From Pratylenchus scribneri (Eukaryota; Nematoda; Chromadorea; Rhabditida; Pratylenchidae), in the NCBI GenBank assembly GCA_030063045.1, contig JAQSEB010000023.1, positions 3,844,001-3,908,000 on the forward strand: a stretch of 64,000 nucleotides of DNA, written 5' to 3'. The notes below the pieces were generated by a model. That model saw only the letters and a program-made list of their open reading frames with translations. It searched no databases and had not been told where the DNA came from. A program made the position numbers and the translations under genes. Shown piece after piece: positions 46,046 through 55,370 of the stretch (its first letter is position 1; each line of letters starts with the position of its first letter).

Positions 46046-47110
46046 TCATTTAAAAATAAATGTAAAAATAATAATAATAAATGTGAATATTCTGCTATTG
46101 AATTTTACTGAAAATCCGTTATTTTTCCGGGCAGCTGCTGTTGATCCAATGATTGGCCCTTTCCATTCCTCCATTGGAGTATATTTTGTTGTCCATCTTC
46201 TCTCTGGACCAGTGTAGCAATATTTCCTATCCTAAATTTTGGAATAAATGATTCACACCAAAATATTTAAAATTTGACTTTGCAAATGCATTCTTTGATG
46301 TCCACTCTGTCCGTAATTCTGCAAAAAATGATGCAAATTTATTAAATATTCCAAAATAAATGCCATCCAACTTTTTGCAACTATTTTCCACTCTTTTTGC
46401 CAATACTTCAGGGTCAACTGCCCCAAAATGTTCGGCACATCCTCTAATTGTGAATGCTTTGCCGGCATTGTGGTCAGTCAACACCAAAGTTTGGCAATGG
46501 CTGTAGCCTTGGCAAATTTGCCTTGGCAATTTGTCCAAATCCCTTGGGTGAACACAGTCATTTGTTATTGCGCCCGCAAATGGATATTGGGCACGGCGAA
46601 TGTCCAAAAAATTGCGTACCTTGGAATGTAAAAAACAACCAAAATGGGAGGAAAAAAATATCAAAAGACCAACCACTTTTTGCATATCATCATTGAGTAT
46701 ATTCAATGGGGAGGCACAATGAAAACACCAATTTTTGGTGAGATTTGCTGAAGGCGTGGAAATGATGGATTGGCCTTGATGAGAGGAGGAATGGAGGGGA
46801 AATGCCACTTCTGTTGCTTGAGCAGAAAATACCCTCCTTTGATTTGAAGGAAATTCTGTTGTGGAATTGATGGATGGAAAATATAAATTGGGCCAAAATA
46901 TTTTTTACCAGAATAATCCACCCGGCCTTCCTCAAAACTTGTGGACGTTTTATAGGGAGAGGCTGGCAATTTATGGCCAATTTGCATTTCATACATTCTC
47001 CGCTCCTCATCTTTGATCTAAATATATATATTCTGAATAAATTTTGTATCAACATAATTTATACTTGGGCAATTCTTTTTGCCTCGTCCTCTTCACTCCA
47101 ACAATAAATT
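46046..47110 (-). CDS. Ly6/uPAR-like (ODR-2/HOT-type) probable GPI-anchored protein; 5' end uncertain
   Basis: This is a cysteine-rich extracellular protein. Exons (minus): about 47065-47097 (upstream limit unsure), 46909-47017, 46677-46855, 46372-46619, 46279-46318, 46046-46231; phases agree from 47017 to the stop. The cysteine pattern is CFHC, then NDCVHP, ICQGYSHCQ, RGCAEHF, NSCKK, then VDIKECICKDRKYCY. A CxxC opening and a closing EC-x-C...YC are typical of nematode Ly6/ODR-2-like domains. The last 20 residues are hydrophobic (IFTFIIIIFTFIF) and follow a Lys/Ser segment, as in a GPI-attachment signal. A candidate signal-peptide exon lies upstream (47370-47553, LFLLSFSFPYLLISL) but the join is unproven. 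It could bind ion channels or odour-circuit receptors as ODR-2 relatives do; that is inference. Confidence 0.6.
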
Positions 47111-48089
47111 TTGAATGGAATTAAATTCAGTAAAATGAATTGAAGAATTGGCAAAAATTTATAAGAATTTAACAAAAACATTATTCGCATTATCTTCTAC
47201 AAATATATATTATATAGGATTAGTAAAAAATGTGTCAGCTGATTTTGTACAGAAAATCGAAAAAGGGATTTTGGGGATATGTGAAATGTTGTTGGCGTTA
47301 ATGGGCTTGGAGGGAGGGGGGAACGAGTTTGCTGATTGAATATGGAAAGAGGCGAGATCGAATTTTTGGACATTTTTTTACGCAACTTATACTGGCAATT
47401 AATACATTTTAAAGAGATCAGCAAATAAGGAAATGAGAATGAGAGGAGAAACAAAAATAAAATAAATTCGTTCCATTCCCAGCCAGCCGCCCCCAAAACA
47501 CCTTCACACAGCTCAACAACAACCATTTCATTTTTCATTCTTTCTACTGCCAACAGTGCTCGTTGCGCATTATTTTATTGATCCCTCGAAGGAGAATATG
47601 AAGGAATTGAGAATAGGAAGGAATAAATATTGGATTGGAAAAGATTTCATCGAAAATGGTTATGGTAGCCGTAAAAACTATTTATTTGAGAGATAATTTT
47701 ATAATGCCGAAGGGAATACATATTTGAGAAAGTGTTTGCAGAAAACAATTTCTCTATTCTTTTCTTTTATGTCAAATGAGGATTTTCTGCCACCATGAAT
47801 TCGACCAAATCCAATCCTATTCCATTCGATTCACGCCAAACTCCGAGCGCAAGATCTGCTTTGACTCCCCTCATTCTCACTTATCGTCCTTCTTCCGCCA
47901 AGAACCAAATAATCCTTCAATAGAAAAGACCATTTTCCTCGTACTTTTAATTGTAGACTTCTTCCCATTGACCTTGGAATAGGAAGTTTTATTGTCAAAA
48001 AAGTACAACAGCAAAAAATGCTTTCAATTTTATAAAACTATATTTGTCGAACACTTTTTTTATATTTTGGCTAATTTTTTCCAGAATTA
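47111..48089. other. Upstream region of the Ly6-like gene
   Basis: May include the signal-peptide exon of the Ly6-like gene (minus-strand ATG at 47553, hydrophobic run coded near 47400-47460). Nothing else is supported. Confidence 0.45.
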
Positions 48090-48350
48090 TTTATATTGAT
48101 TGTTGATATTGACTCTGCAAGCTTGATATCCTTAAGCAATTTTCTTCATTTATATTGTTACTGTACATAGAATGATGTTTCGATATTGACTCTGCAAACT
48201 TGATTTTACCCTTAAGTAATTTTCTTCATTTATATTGTTACTGTACATAGAATGATGGATGTTTTGATATTTACTCTGCAAGCTTGATTTTATCCTTAAG
48301 CAATTTTCTTCATTTATATTGTTACTGTACATATAGCGATGTTTCTTTCT
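48090..48350. repeat. Tandem repeat, three units of about 76-88 bp
   Basis: GATATTGACTCTGCAA ... CTTAAGCAATTTTCTTCATT ... TTGTTACTGTACATAGA occurs three times (from about 48105, 48182 and 48269), diverged by small indels. Confidence 0.9.
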
Positions 48351-48509
48351 AATAAATGTTTGAACCTTAAGAATTCATAATAAACTGACAGTTATTAATA
48401 AACTAATTTAAAAAGACCATCAAAGTCTAAAACAAAGAAAAAATTTATGAAAGCATTTATTCAACATTATTTATACAAACAAAATAACAATATAAAATAA
48501 CTTTGAACA

Positions 48510-49345
48510 AAAAACAGAATCAGAATTAAAATTGCCTGGAATAAATCAGAATTAAAATTTAACGGAATGTAATACAAAAAATCAGAATTAAAACTTTCCG
48601 GAAACAAAAAATCAGAATTGAATGAAAGAATGAAATGCAAAAAATCAGAAGTGAATGAAACACAAAAAATCAGAATTAAATGAAACACAAAAAATCAGAA
48701 CAGAATGAAACACAAAAAATCAGAATTAAATGAAAAACAAAAAATCAGAATTAAATGAAACACAAAAAAATCAGAACAGAATGAAACACAAAAAAATCAG
48801 AACAGAATGAAACACAAAAAATCAGAACAGAATGAAACACAAAAAATCAGAATTAAATGAAAAACAAAAAATCAGAATTAAATGAAACACAAAAAAATCA
48901 GAACAGAATGAAACACAAAAAAATCAGAACAGAATGAAACACAAAAAATCAGAACAGAATGAAACACAAAAAATCAGAACATAATGAAACACAAAAAATC
49001 AGAAGTGAATAAAACACAAAAAATCAGAACAGAATGAAACACAAAAAATCAGAACATAATGAAACACAAAAAAATCAGAACAGAATGAAACACAAAAAAT
49101 CAGAACAGAATGAAACACAAAAAAATCAGAACAGAATGAAACACAAAAAATCAGAACAGAATGAAACACAAAAAATCAGAACAGAATGAAACACAAAAAA
49201 TCAGAACAGAATGAAACACAAAAAATCAGAACAGAATGAAACACAAAAAATCAGATCAGAATGAAACACAAAAAATCAGAATTGAATGAAACACATAAAA
49301 AATTAGAATTAAATGAAACACATAAAAAAATCAGAATTAAAACTA
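48510..49345. repeat. 25-bp minisatellite
   Basis: More than 30 copies of AAACACAAAAAATCAGAACA plus GAATG, with variants in which AGAACAG is AGAATTA. Units vary by one A in the poly-A tract. It lies about 260 bp upstream of the adenylate kinase start codon. Confidence 0.93.
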
Positions 49346-49608
49346 ACTAATGAAACATTAATACATTTTTGAGTGAGCAGTGGATAATGGATACTTGATG
49401 ATAGGAAATCTCTGGAAAACCGGATTAATAACATAATGCCCTTTCCTTCGGATACGAAAGAAATTATTTGAAATGAAATTTGGCAATTTCACACTTTCTC
49501 CAAAAGTTGATTCATCATCATTTTTTCCCACGTTTTTTCTAATCTAAAACAATAAATTTATCAAACAAGGAACAAGCTTTTAATTTTAAAATAATCTGCC
49601 TTAAATAA
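49346..49608. other. Upstream region of adenylate kinase
   Basis: Promoter/5' UTR expected; an AT-rich acceptor-like stretch precedes the ATG. No defined element seen. Confidence 0.45.
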
Positions 49609-50689
49609 TTGGAAATGGTTAATTGGCCTTGGGCAAAGAAAACGGAAAATAATGCGGAATCTTTGGCTCCACCATCCATGCCGGCATCGCCACATCCGGT
49701 TGAGACAATCAAAAAGGAAGTTGAGCCATCGAAAAAAGGAATTCGTACAATTTTGTTGGGCCCGCCAGGATCAGGCAAAGGAACACAAGTAAATCCAAAA
49801 ATGCAAATGAAATTAAAATTGTGTTATAATTTTCAGGCGGTTCGGATTGCACAGAAATACAATTCATGCCATCTTTCAACTGGTTTATTTATTTAATACA
49901 ATTCCTTAATTTAAAATTATTTATTAGGGGATTTATTAAGAGCAGAAATCAAGGCCGGAACACCATTGGGCGTACAATTAAAAGACATAGTGAGCAAAGG
50001 AAAATTAGTTTCCGATGATATTGTTTGCGAAATGATCGATCAAAGTCTCTCGTATGAATTGAATTTTAAATTGATTAATTTTATTAACAAAATTAAGCAC
50101 TCGAGAATGTCAAAATGGTTTTATTTTGGATGGTTTTCCCCGAAATACAGCACAAGCCAAAAAGGTTTTAATTCTTTTGATAAATACAAATAAATTGTTT
50201 AGCTCGATGATCTACTCGACCGCAAGAAAATGCCTTTGCAATCAGTGGTGGAATTCTCAATCGATGATAATTTGCTGGTGAAACGAATTACCGGACGCTT
50301 ATTCCATACGCCGAGTGGAAGAAGCTATCATGAGGTATTCAATCCGCCAAAGAAACCAATGACTGATGACATTACTGGCCAACCATTGACTCGTCGATCC
50401 GGTTGGTTAATCAACAAAAAACCCATCATTTGAAAATTTAATTTTAAAGATGACAATGAGGAAGTGTTGCGAGAACGCCTCAAAATTTACCATACTGACG
50501 TAAGTGTGCTTTAATTTTCTTTTGAATAAATTAAAACCATTTTAGACCGCTCCTCTGGTAGAATATTACAGCAAACGGGGAAAACACTTCAAAATTGACG
50601 CAAGTATTCCAATCGACAATGTCAATCAACAATTGGACATGCTCTTCAGCAAGTTCACTGAACGCAAACGATTCTGGCAATTCTTCTGA
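49609..50689 (+). CDS. let-754: Adenylate kinase 2 type (long-lid) adenylate kinase
   Basis: It catalyses AMP + ATP to 2 ADP, in the mitochondrial intermembrane space for AK2. Exons 49609-49788, 49837-49882, 49928-50051, 50098-50164, 50203-50401, 50450-50499 and 50546-50689 give 269 codons plus stop with exact phase. Motifs in order: P-loop [13 protein letters not shown]-site [24 protein letters not shown], and the long LID with [20 protein letters not shown] and [17 protein letters not shown]. The C-terminal [10 protein letters not shown] matches AK2. The LID lacks the four Cys of bacterial zinc forms. Starts at 49609 or 49615 (MEM) are both possible; the ~45-residue N-terminal extension is not an obvious mitochondrial presequence. 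Named by similarity to C. elegans let-754. Confidence 0.93.
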
Positions 50690-51736
50690 ATGAACAATGG
50701 ATTGACTTAATTGGAAATGAATGAAAACAATTCATTAGAATGGAAATATATTATGTTAAATTATTTAATGCTTATTTAAATGTTAATATTGTAATGTATT
50801 ATTTTAATAAATCTTTGGGACTCTTTTCGTCAATTGATTCATTTGTTTGTTCATGTGAATTTTATTAGTACAAATATTTCCGATGCTTGGATTGCACTGA
50901 ATGGCCAGTGCCGCATTTCATTTTTGAAGGTTTTCATCAATCCATTTTGTGGCCACAGAGCAATTATTCTCCCCGCCCTTGCTTCTTTGGTCATTCGGCC
51001 TCGATTTATGGCGCCTTTCCTTTTATTATTTTCCAATTCCCACCTTTCAAGGTGCCCTCCTCCCTTTCCATCACCATTGGCAACCAAATATCAAACTGAC
51101 CAAAGGAGAGCCCATTCCGGGCAATAAGACTGCTTCTGCTGGCCAAGACCAACAAGAGTTTGGCTGGTCAATGTCCATCCCACCTAGGATTATATCCATT
51201 CCTTCCAATCCATTTCCACTCAAATTGGACATCCGTTTTTGCCGATATTCTCCTCATATTTTAATTTTAATGAATGCTTCTTTTCGATGCAAAACATGAT
51301 TCATCGTCAAATTCGCCAATTCTAATGGTAACAGGTCGGCTAACCAAATTAACATATTTTTAAATTGATAAATATGCTTTTAAAAATTTATTGGAACTTT
51401 TTACAATCCATTAGATTAATATACTAGAATTCATATTTGATGAAAAATCAATTATTTTAATGATTTGCCGGTGATGGGATTCGAACTTTCCCTACAAAAT
51501 TTTAAGTGAATCACTAAAACCAAATGAGCAAAAGAATTCCTTTTTGATGCACCCCTTCAATTTTGGGAAGCTGAGTTGCCCCGGGGCTACAATCAAAGAT
51601 CCTCCAAAGAGGACTACTGTATTAAAGGAAGGAGGACTTTAACTTCTACTGGAAAGAGTGCTAATAATATAGGAAATTCGGTATCAGGCCAATAAAGCAA
51701 TATTATTCCCAATAAATCCGAATAATTTAAGAATTC
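50690..51736. other. Intergenic region with a tRNA-like segment
   Basis: Contains the adenylate kinase 3' UTR (AATAAA-type at about 50807) and probably undetected 5' exons of the downstream coiled-coil gene. A tRNA-like segment is annotated separately. No other gene seen. Confidence 0.5.
51466..51535 (-). other. tRNA-like segment
   Basis: On the minus strand TTTGCTCATTTGGTTTTAGTG is followed by AAAGTTCGAATCCCATCACCG at tRNA-like spacing. The B-box is perfect, the A-box weak. It is most likely another tRNA-derived repeat core; flanking ends could not be matched to family A. Confidence 0.45.
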
Positions 51737-54081
51737 CTCTAAATGTAGGTAAAAACATTCCTCCACAACCAAAAGTGCCCTCAACTAGTATCGCATTCGG
51801 AAGGGGCCTCACTGTGAGTGCCAGGAAAAAATCATCATCCACCGTTGTCCAACAAGAACAACAAGATTCAAATGCGCATTCTTCGACCTCCATTCGATCC
51901 AAATCAACGTTGATTCGTTTGAATAGACCCCTTTCCACCAATTTGGTTTTTCCAATTATTTTGTATCAATTTGTTTATTCCCCATTCGCAGACAAGAAGA
52001 AGCGGAAGTGTCGACCAACTTTCGGCCAATTTCCCTAAAATTGGTCCCTCAACTGGGGCATCGACATCGGCGCTCAAAAATGGAGGCGTAAAAATGTGCC
52101 AATGCCGAAATGGCGCATGTAAATGTGTGCCGAGTATGGCATTTTTGGAGGGAATTTATGTGCAAAATTTGCAAACCCAAATTGAAGTGCTCGAATTGGA
52201 GAATGCTTATTTGTGAGATTTAAGGTGGAATTCCACATTGATCATCCAATTTAGGAGAGGAGCGACTGGAGGTGGAGAATTGATTCACAAATTTAGTGGA
52301 GAAGGAAAAAATCGGCCAAAAGATATTCCCGGACGAAGGCATTCGGTGGGAATTCAACAAAGAGAAGAAGATGAACGGGAAGAGGCAACGAAATTATTTT
52401 CATCATTCCGAACAGAAAATCGGTCGAATCGAAAGGACAAAAAAGTTGGATTTAGTACGGAAGAGGAAGAACGAAGGGAAAGGAGGAATCTAGGCCAGAA
52501 AGAGGAGGATTTGGATAAATCAGATGAAGAAGAAGAATATGGAAATGAGGAGATTTATAATATTGTCAAAACAACAAATGGATGGAGGATGCAGAGGAGA
52601 AGGGAAGAAGAGGAGGAAGAAATGGCAATGGCACAAATTAGACAAAAAGAGATGGAAAATAAAAGATTAAAGGAGGAAAAGGAAGAATTGGAAAGAAGAG
52701 TTCGAATGGCAGAAGGTTGGTTGAGATTTTGGATGAAGAATTGGGATGTATTATATTTATTTGAAGGAAGAATGAGTGGAGAAAAGAGGGCATTAATGGG
52801 AGAAAATGTTGAATTGCAAAGAAGGTTGGAAGGATTGACACCATTGTTGGCGGAAAAGGAAACAAAATTGGTGAAATTGGAACAGGAATTGGAGGAAATG
52901 AAAGGGAAAATGAAGGATAAAATGAGGGAAATGAATGCAATGAAAACAAATTTTGAGGATAGATTGAGGGAAAATCAAATGCAAGGAACGGAAAGGGAAA
53001 GGGCGGAACAAAGGATGAAAGCAAATTTGGAAATGAAAAATCGAGAATTGGAGGGAAGAAAAGTGAGGGAAGCAAGTTTGGAGGTAAAAATTGGAAGGGA
53101 TTTTGGTCATTTGGGAAATGGGGCAAAATTACAGAGAGAATTGACCGAAATGAGGGCAAAACAGGAACAAAAGGAGGAAAATTGGAGGAAAGAAATTGAA
53201 GAAAAGCAAAAAACAATGGAAGAAATGAACGAAGAAATGGCAAAAATGGACGAAAAAATGGAAAGGACGAAAAGAGAAAAAGACCAAATTGAGGCACAAA
53301 TGGACGAGGTTGGGTCAAAATAGAGAGAATTGGATGTAAATTATCTTTGAAGATTAAACAAAAAAATGATTTACTTGAAATGGAATTGGAAATGGCACGC
53401 GAAAAATTGGCACAAGAAGAGGCCGAAATGAGGGAATTAAATGCAAAGGTAAAAAGTGGAATGGGAAAAGGATTCAACAGGGAAATTGCAGAATCGAGAA
53501 TGGAATTTGCAAGAATCGGAACATCGATCGGCCCAATTAAGGACACAAAGGGAATTGGAAGCATTGCAAAGCCTTTCACAATCATTGGCCAACGAAAATA
53601 AAGGACTTAGGGAGGAGAGGGCAGAATTGGAGGAAAGAATTGGGGAATTGAGGGAAAAGGCAAGTGCCAAAAATGGACGGGGGATAAAATGGATTTTGGA
53701 TTCGAACAGATTCACACTCGAGAGGGACGAATTAGGAGGGTGGCCGAATTGTTGAGTGAATTTTTGGAGAAATATAGGCTGAGTAGTGGAAGAGTCCGGC
53801 AACAAATGGGCAGACAGGCAGAAGAGTAATAAAATTAATTAAAAATTAATAAATAATTCAAATTAAGATGTGAGGAATTTGAGCAAATTGTGCAAAAAGT
53901 GCGCCAAATGGTTTCGAGTAGCAGCATTTCGACGGCAATTTCGCCCACATCGGCCACACTTCGGCCATCGACCACAACGAGTTCATCAAATTCACCGTCA
54001 CAAATTTCGAGCAAAACTACAAAACGAAATTTAATTGGTCGAAGCAGTGGTGGTGGCAATATTAGGACAAAATCGGATTAA
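51737..54081 (+). CDS. Long coiled-coil protein (5' end not found)
   Basis: I do not recognise the family. Exons: about 51737-51945, 51992-52212, 52255-52715, 52767-53083, 53135-53308, 53353-53448, 53492-53659, 53710-53825, 53868-54081. Phases agree throughout, and the intron after 53659 uses a GC donor (GCAAGT). The N-terminus is Ser/Thr-rich, followed by a small Cys cluster (MCQCRNGACKC) and a heptad-like start (YVQNLQTQIEVLELENAYL). A charged segment follows (EEEERRERRNLGQKEEDLDK), then some 350 residues of Glu/Lys/Arg-rich coiled coil. The C-terminus is a Ser/Thr-rich tail ending in RTKSD. A large uninterrupted frame at 52238-53323 reads through two introns. A cytoskeletal or centrosomal role would fit but nothing proves it. 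The true start must lie upstream of 51737. Confidence 0.7.
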
Positions 54082-54164
54082 TCAGAATTAATAAATGACT
54101 AAAATAAAGCCAAATTAATTTGAATTGTTTTTGTCAGAATAATATTTATTTTTTATTTAATTTA

Positions 54165-54840
54165 TGTATATAATATTATAATATTTTCTGTTTATCGTTA
54201 TTTTTTCAAGTTTTGGAAATTCTAGCCAACCGATTTTCGTGATCTTTTTTTTAAAAGTCGCAGAATTCCATTGCGCATCTGAAATAAATCAAGCATCTCG
54301 AAACACCCAACCGGTTTCGAGATATTAGCCAAAAACCGGTTTAAAAAAGTGAACTTTTTGGTTTGCTCAGGTAAATCTTTTTTCCTTTTGGATTTTGGGC
54401 CCGGAGAAAAGGCACTCCGCAAGAATGCCAGCTTTCGAATGATATATGGTTTATGGGGTCTAAACTCAAAATCCTGGGCTCTAGAAGCCGGCAAATGGGG
54501 CCAAGTCGGCACTTTTTCCTTTGTGGCCGATTTGGTAAGAGGGGAGGAATTGCACGGAGGTCGCGGGTTCGAATCCCACCATGGGTAGATGATTTTTTAG
54601 AGGTTTTCAATGATGGGGATTACGAATTTGAGGTTTATTTTGAGAATTAAACCGGTTTAAATTTTTAAACCGGTTCTGCGCGAGTTGAATTTTCATTAGA
54701 AAAATGAGGAATGGATTCTAATATGAAATATAACCCTTCTAGACACCTTTTAAAGCGCGATAGCGCTTTCTTTCTACTATTTCATGTATTCCTTCCGTCC
54801 CCATTTTCAGAACCAGCGGGCTTGCCCCGCTGGTTCTGTT
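54165..54840 (+). mobile_element. Dispersed repeat family A, copy A3
   Basis: It has the shared AT-rich terminus, the GATC(T)8AAAA region (54241 on), a tRNA-like core (54523-54598), the GATA hairpin (54752-54769) and a complete terminal hairpin (54809-54836). It has no satellite body. It lies just downstream of the coiled-coil gene's stop. Confidence 0.75.
54523..54598 (+). other. tRNA-like Pol III promoter core in copy A3
   Basis: GTGGCCGATTTGGTAAGAGG is followed by GGTTCGAATCCCACC, B-box identical to copies A1 and A2. Confidence 0.65.
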
Positions 54841-55106
54841 TAATTTACACAAATTTTGACATTTATTTTTTCATCGAATTGGCAATTCTTTCACTCCAAA
54901 ATTTCCAATCTCCTCAATTTCGAATTTTCCCTTCCTTCCTCCTCCATTTCCGTCCAAATTTCCAATCACTGATCGGCCCAAAATGTCCTGAAAATCGCCG
55001 GCATTGCAAAGCGAATTTTGGGTACAAATGCAAAGGAGGGTGGAGGACTAATATTTAAATTAATTTTATTTGAATATTCAAATTTAAATTCGCTCACATG
55101 ACTTTG
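54841..55106. other. Spacer between repeat A3 and the LTR element
   Basis: No supported feature. Confidence 0.5.
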
Positions 55107-55343
55107 TGTTATGTCCGAATGTAGTTTTAATTAATATTTTATCCAATAAATAAAATGAATAAATACTAATAAATGAAATAATAGATTTGGGAATTCAATA
55201 TAAAATAACAACAGACTGGGGTCAGACTGAGATGATTTGGGAGGAATGAGGAATGCTTAAATAGAGGGGAAATACATATTATGCCAAAGGGATATAAGGT
55301 CAAATCTTATTTAAATATCAATCCAGTATTCCAATATTCTACA
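55107..55343 (-). mobile_element. 3' LTR of the Ty3/gypsy element
   Basis: On the minus strand this 237-bp stretch begins TGTAGAATATTGG immediately after a purine tract and ends GGACATAACA (TG...CA ends). A TATTTAAG promoter-like box is inside. No second LTR copy exists in the window, so length is judged from its ends only. Confidence 0.75.
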
Positions 55344-55360
55344 CTCCTTCCCCCTTCTTT
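55344..55360 (-). other. Polypurine tract
   Basis: AAAGAAGGGGGAAGGAG on the minus strand lies directly between the pol frame and the LTR, the usual primer site for plus-strand synthesis in LTR retroelements. Confidence 0.8.
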
Positions 55361-55370
55361 GAGCGAATTT

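Noticed and set aside
48510..49345. CRISPR-like array
   Set aside because: Units are contiguous 25-bp tandem copies without unique spacers, in a eukaryotic genome; likewise 9340-10860 and 11924-13600.
52238..53323. Single 361-codon exon for the coiled-coil gene
   Set aside because: Hydrophobic interruptions at 52716-52766 and 53084-53134 have clean GT...AG limits and removing them restores the heptad pattern; kept only as possible intron retention.
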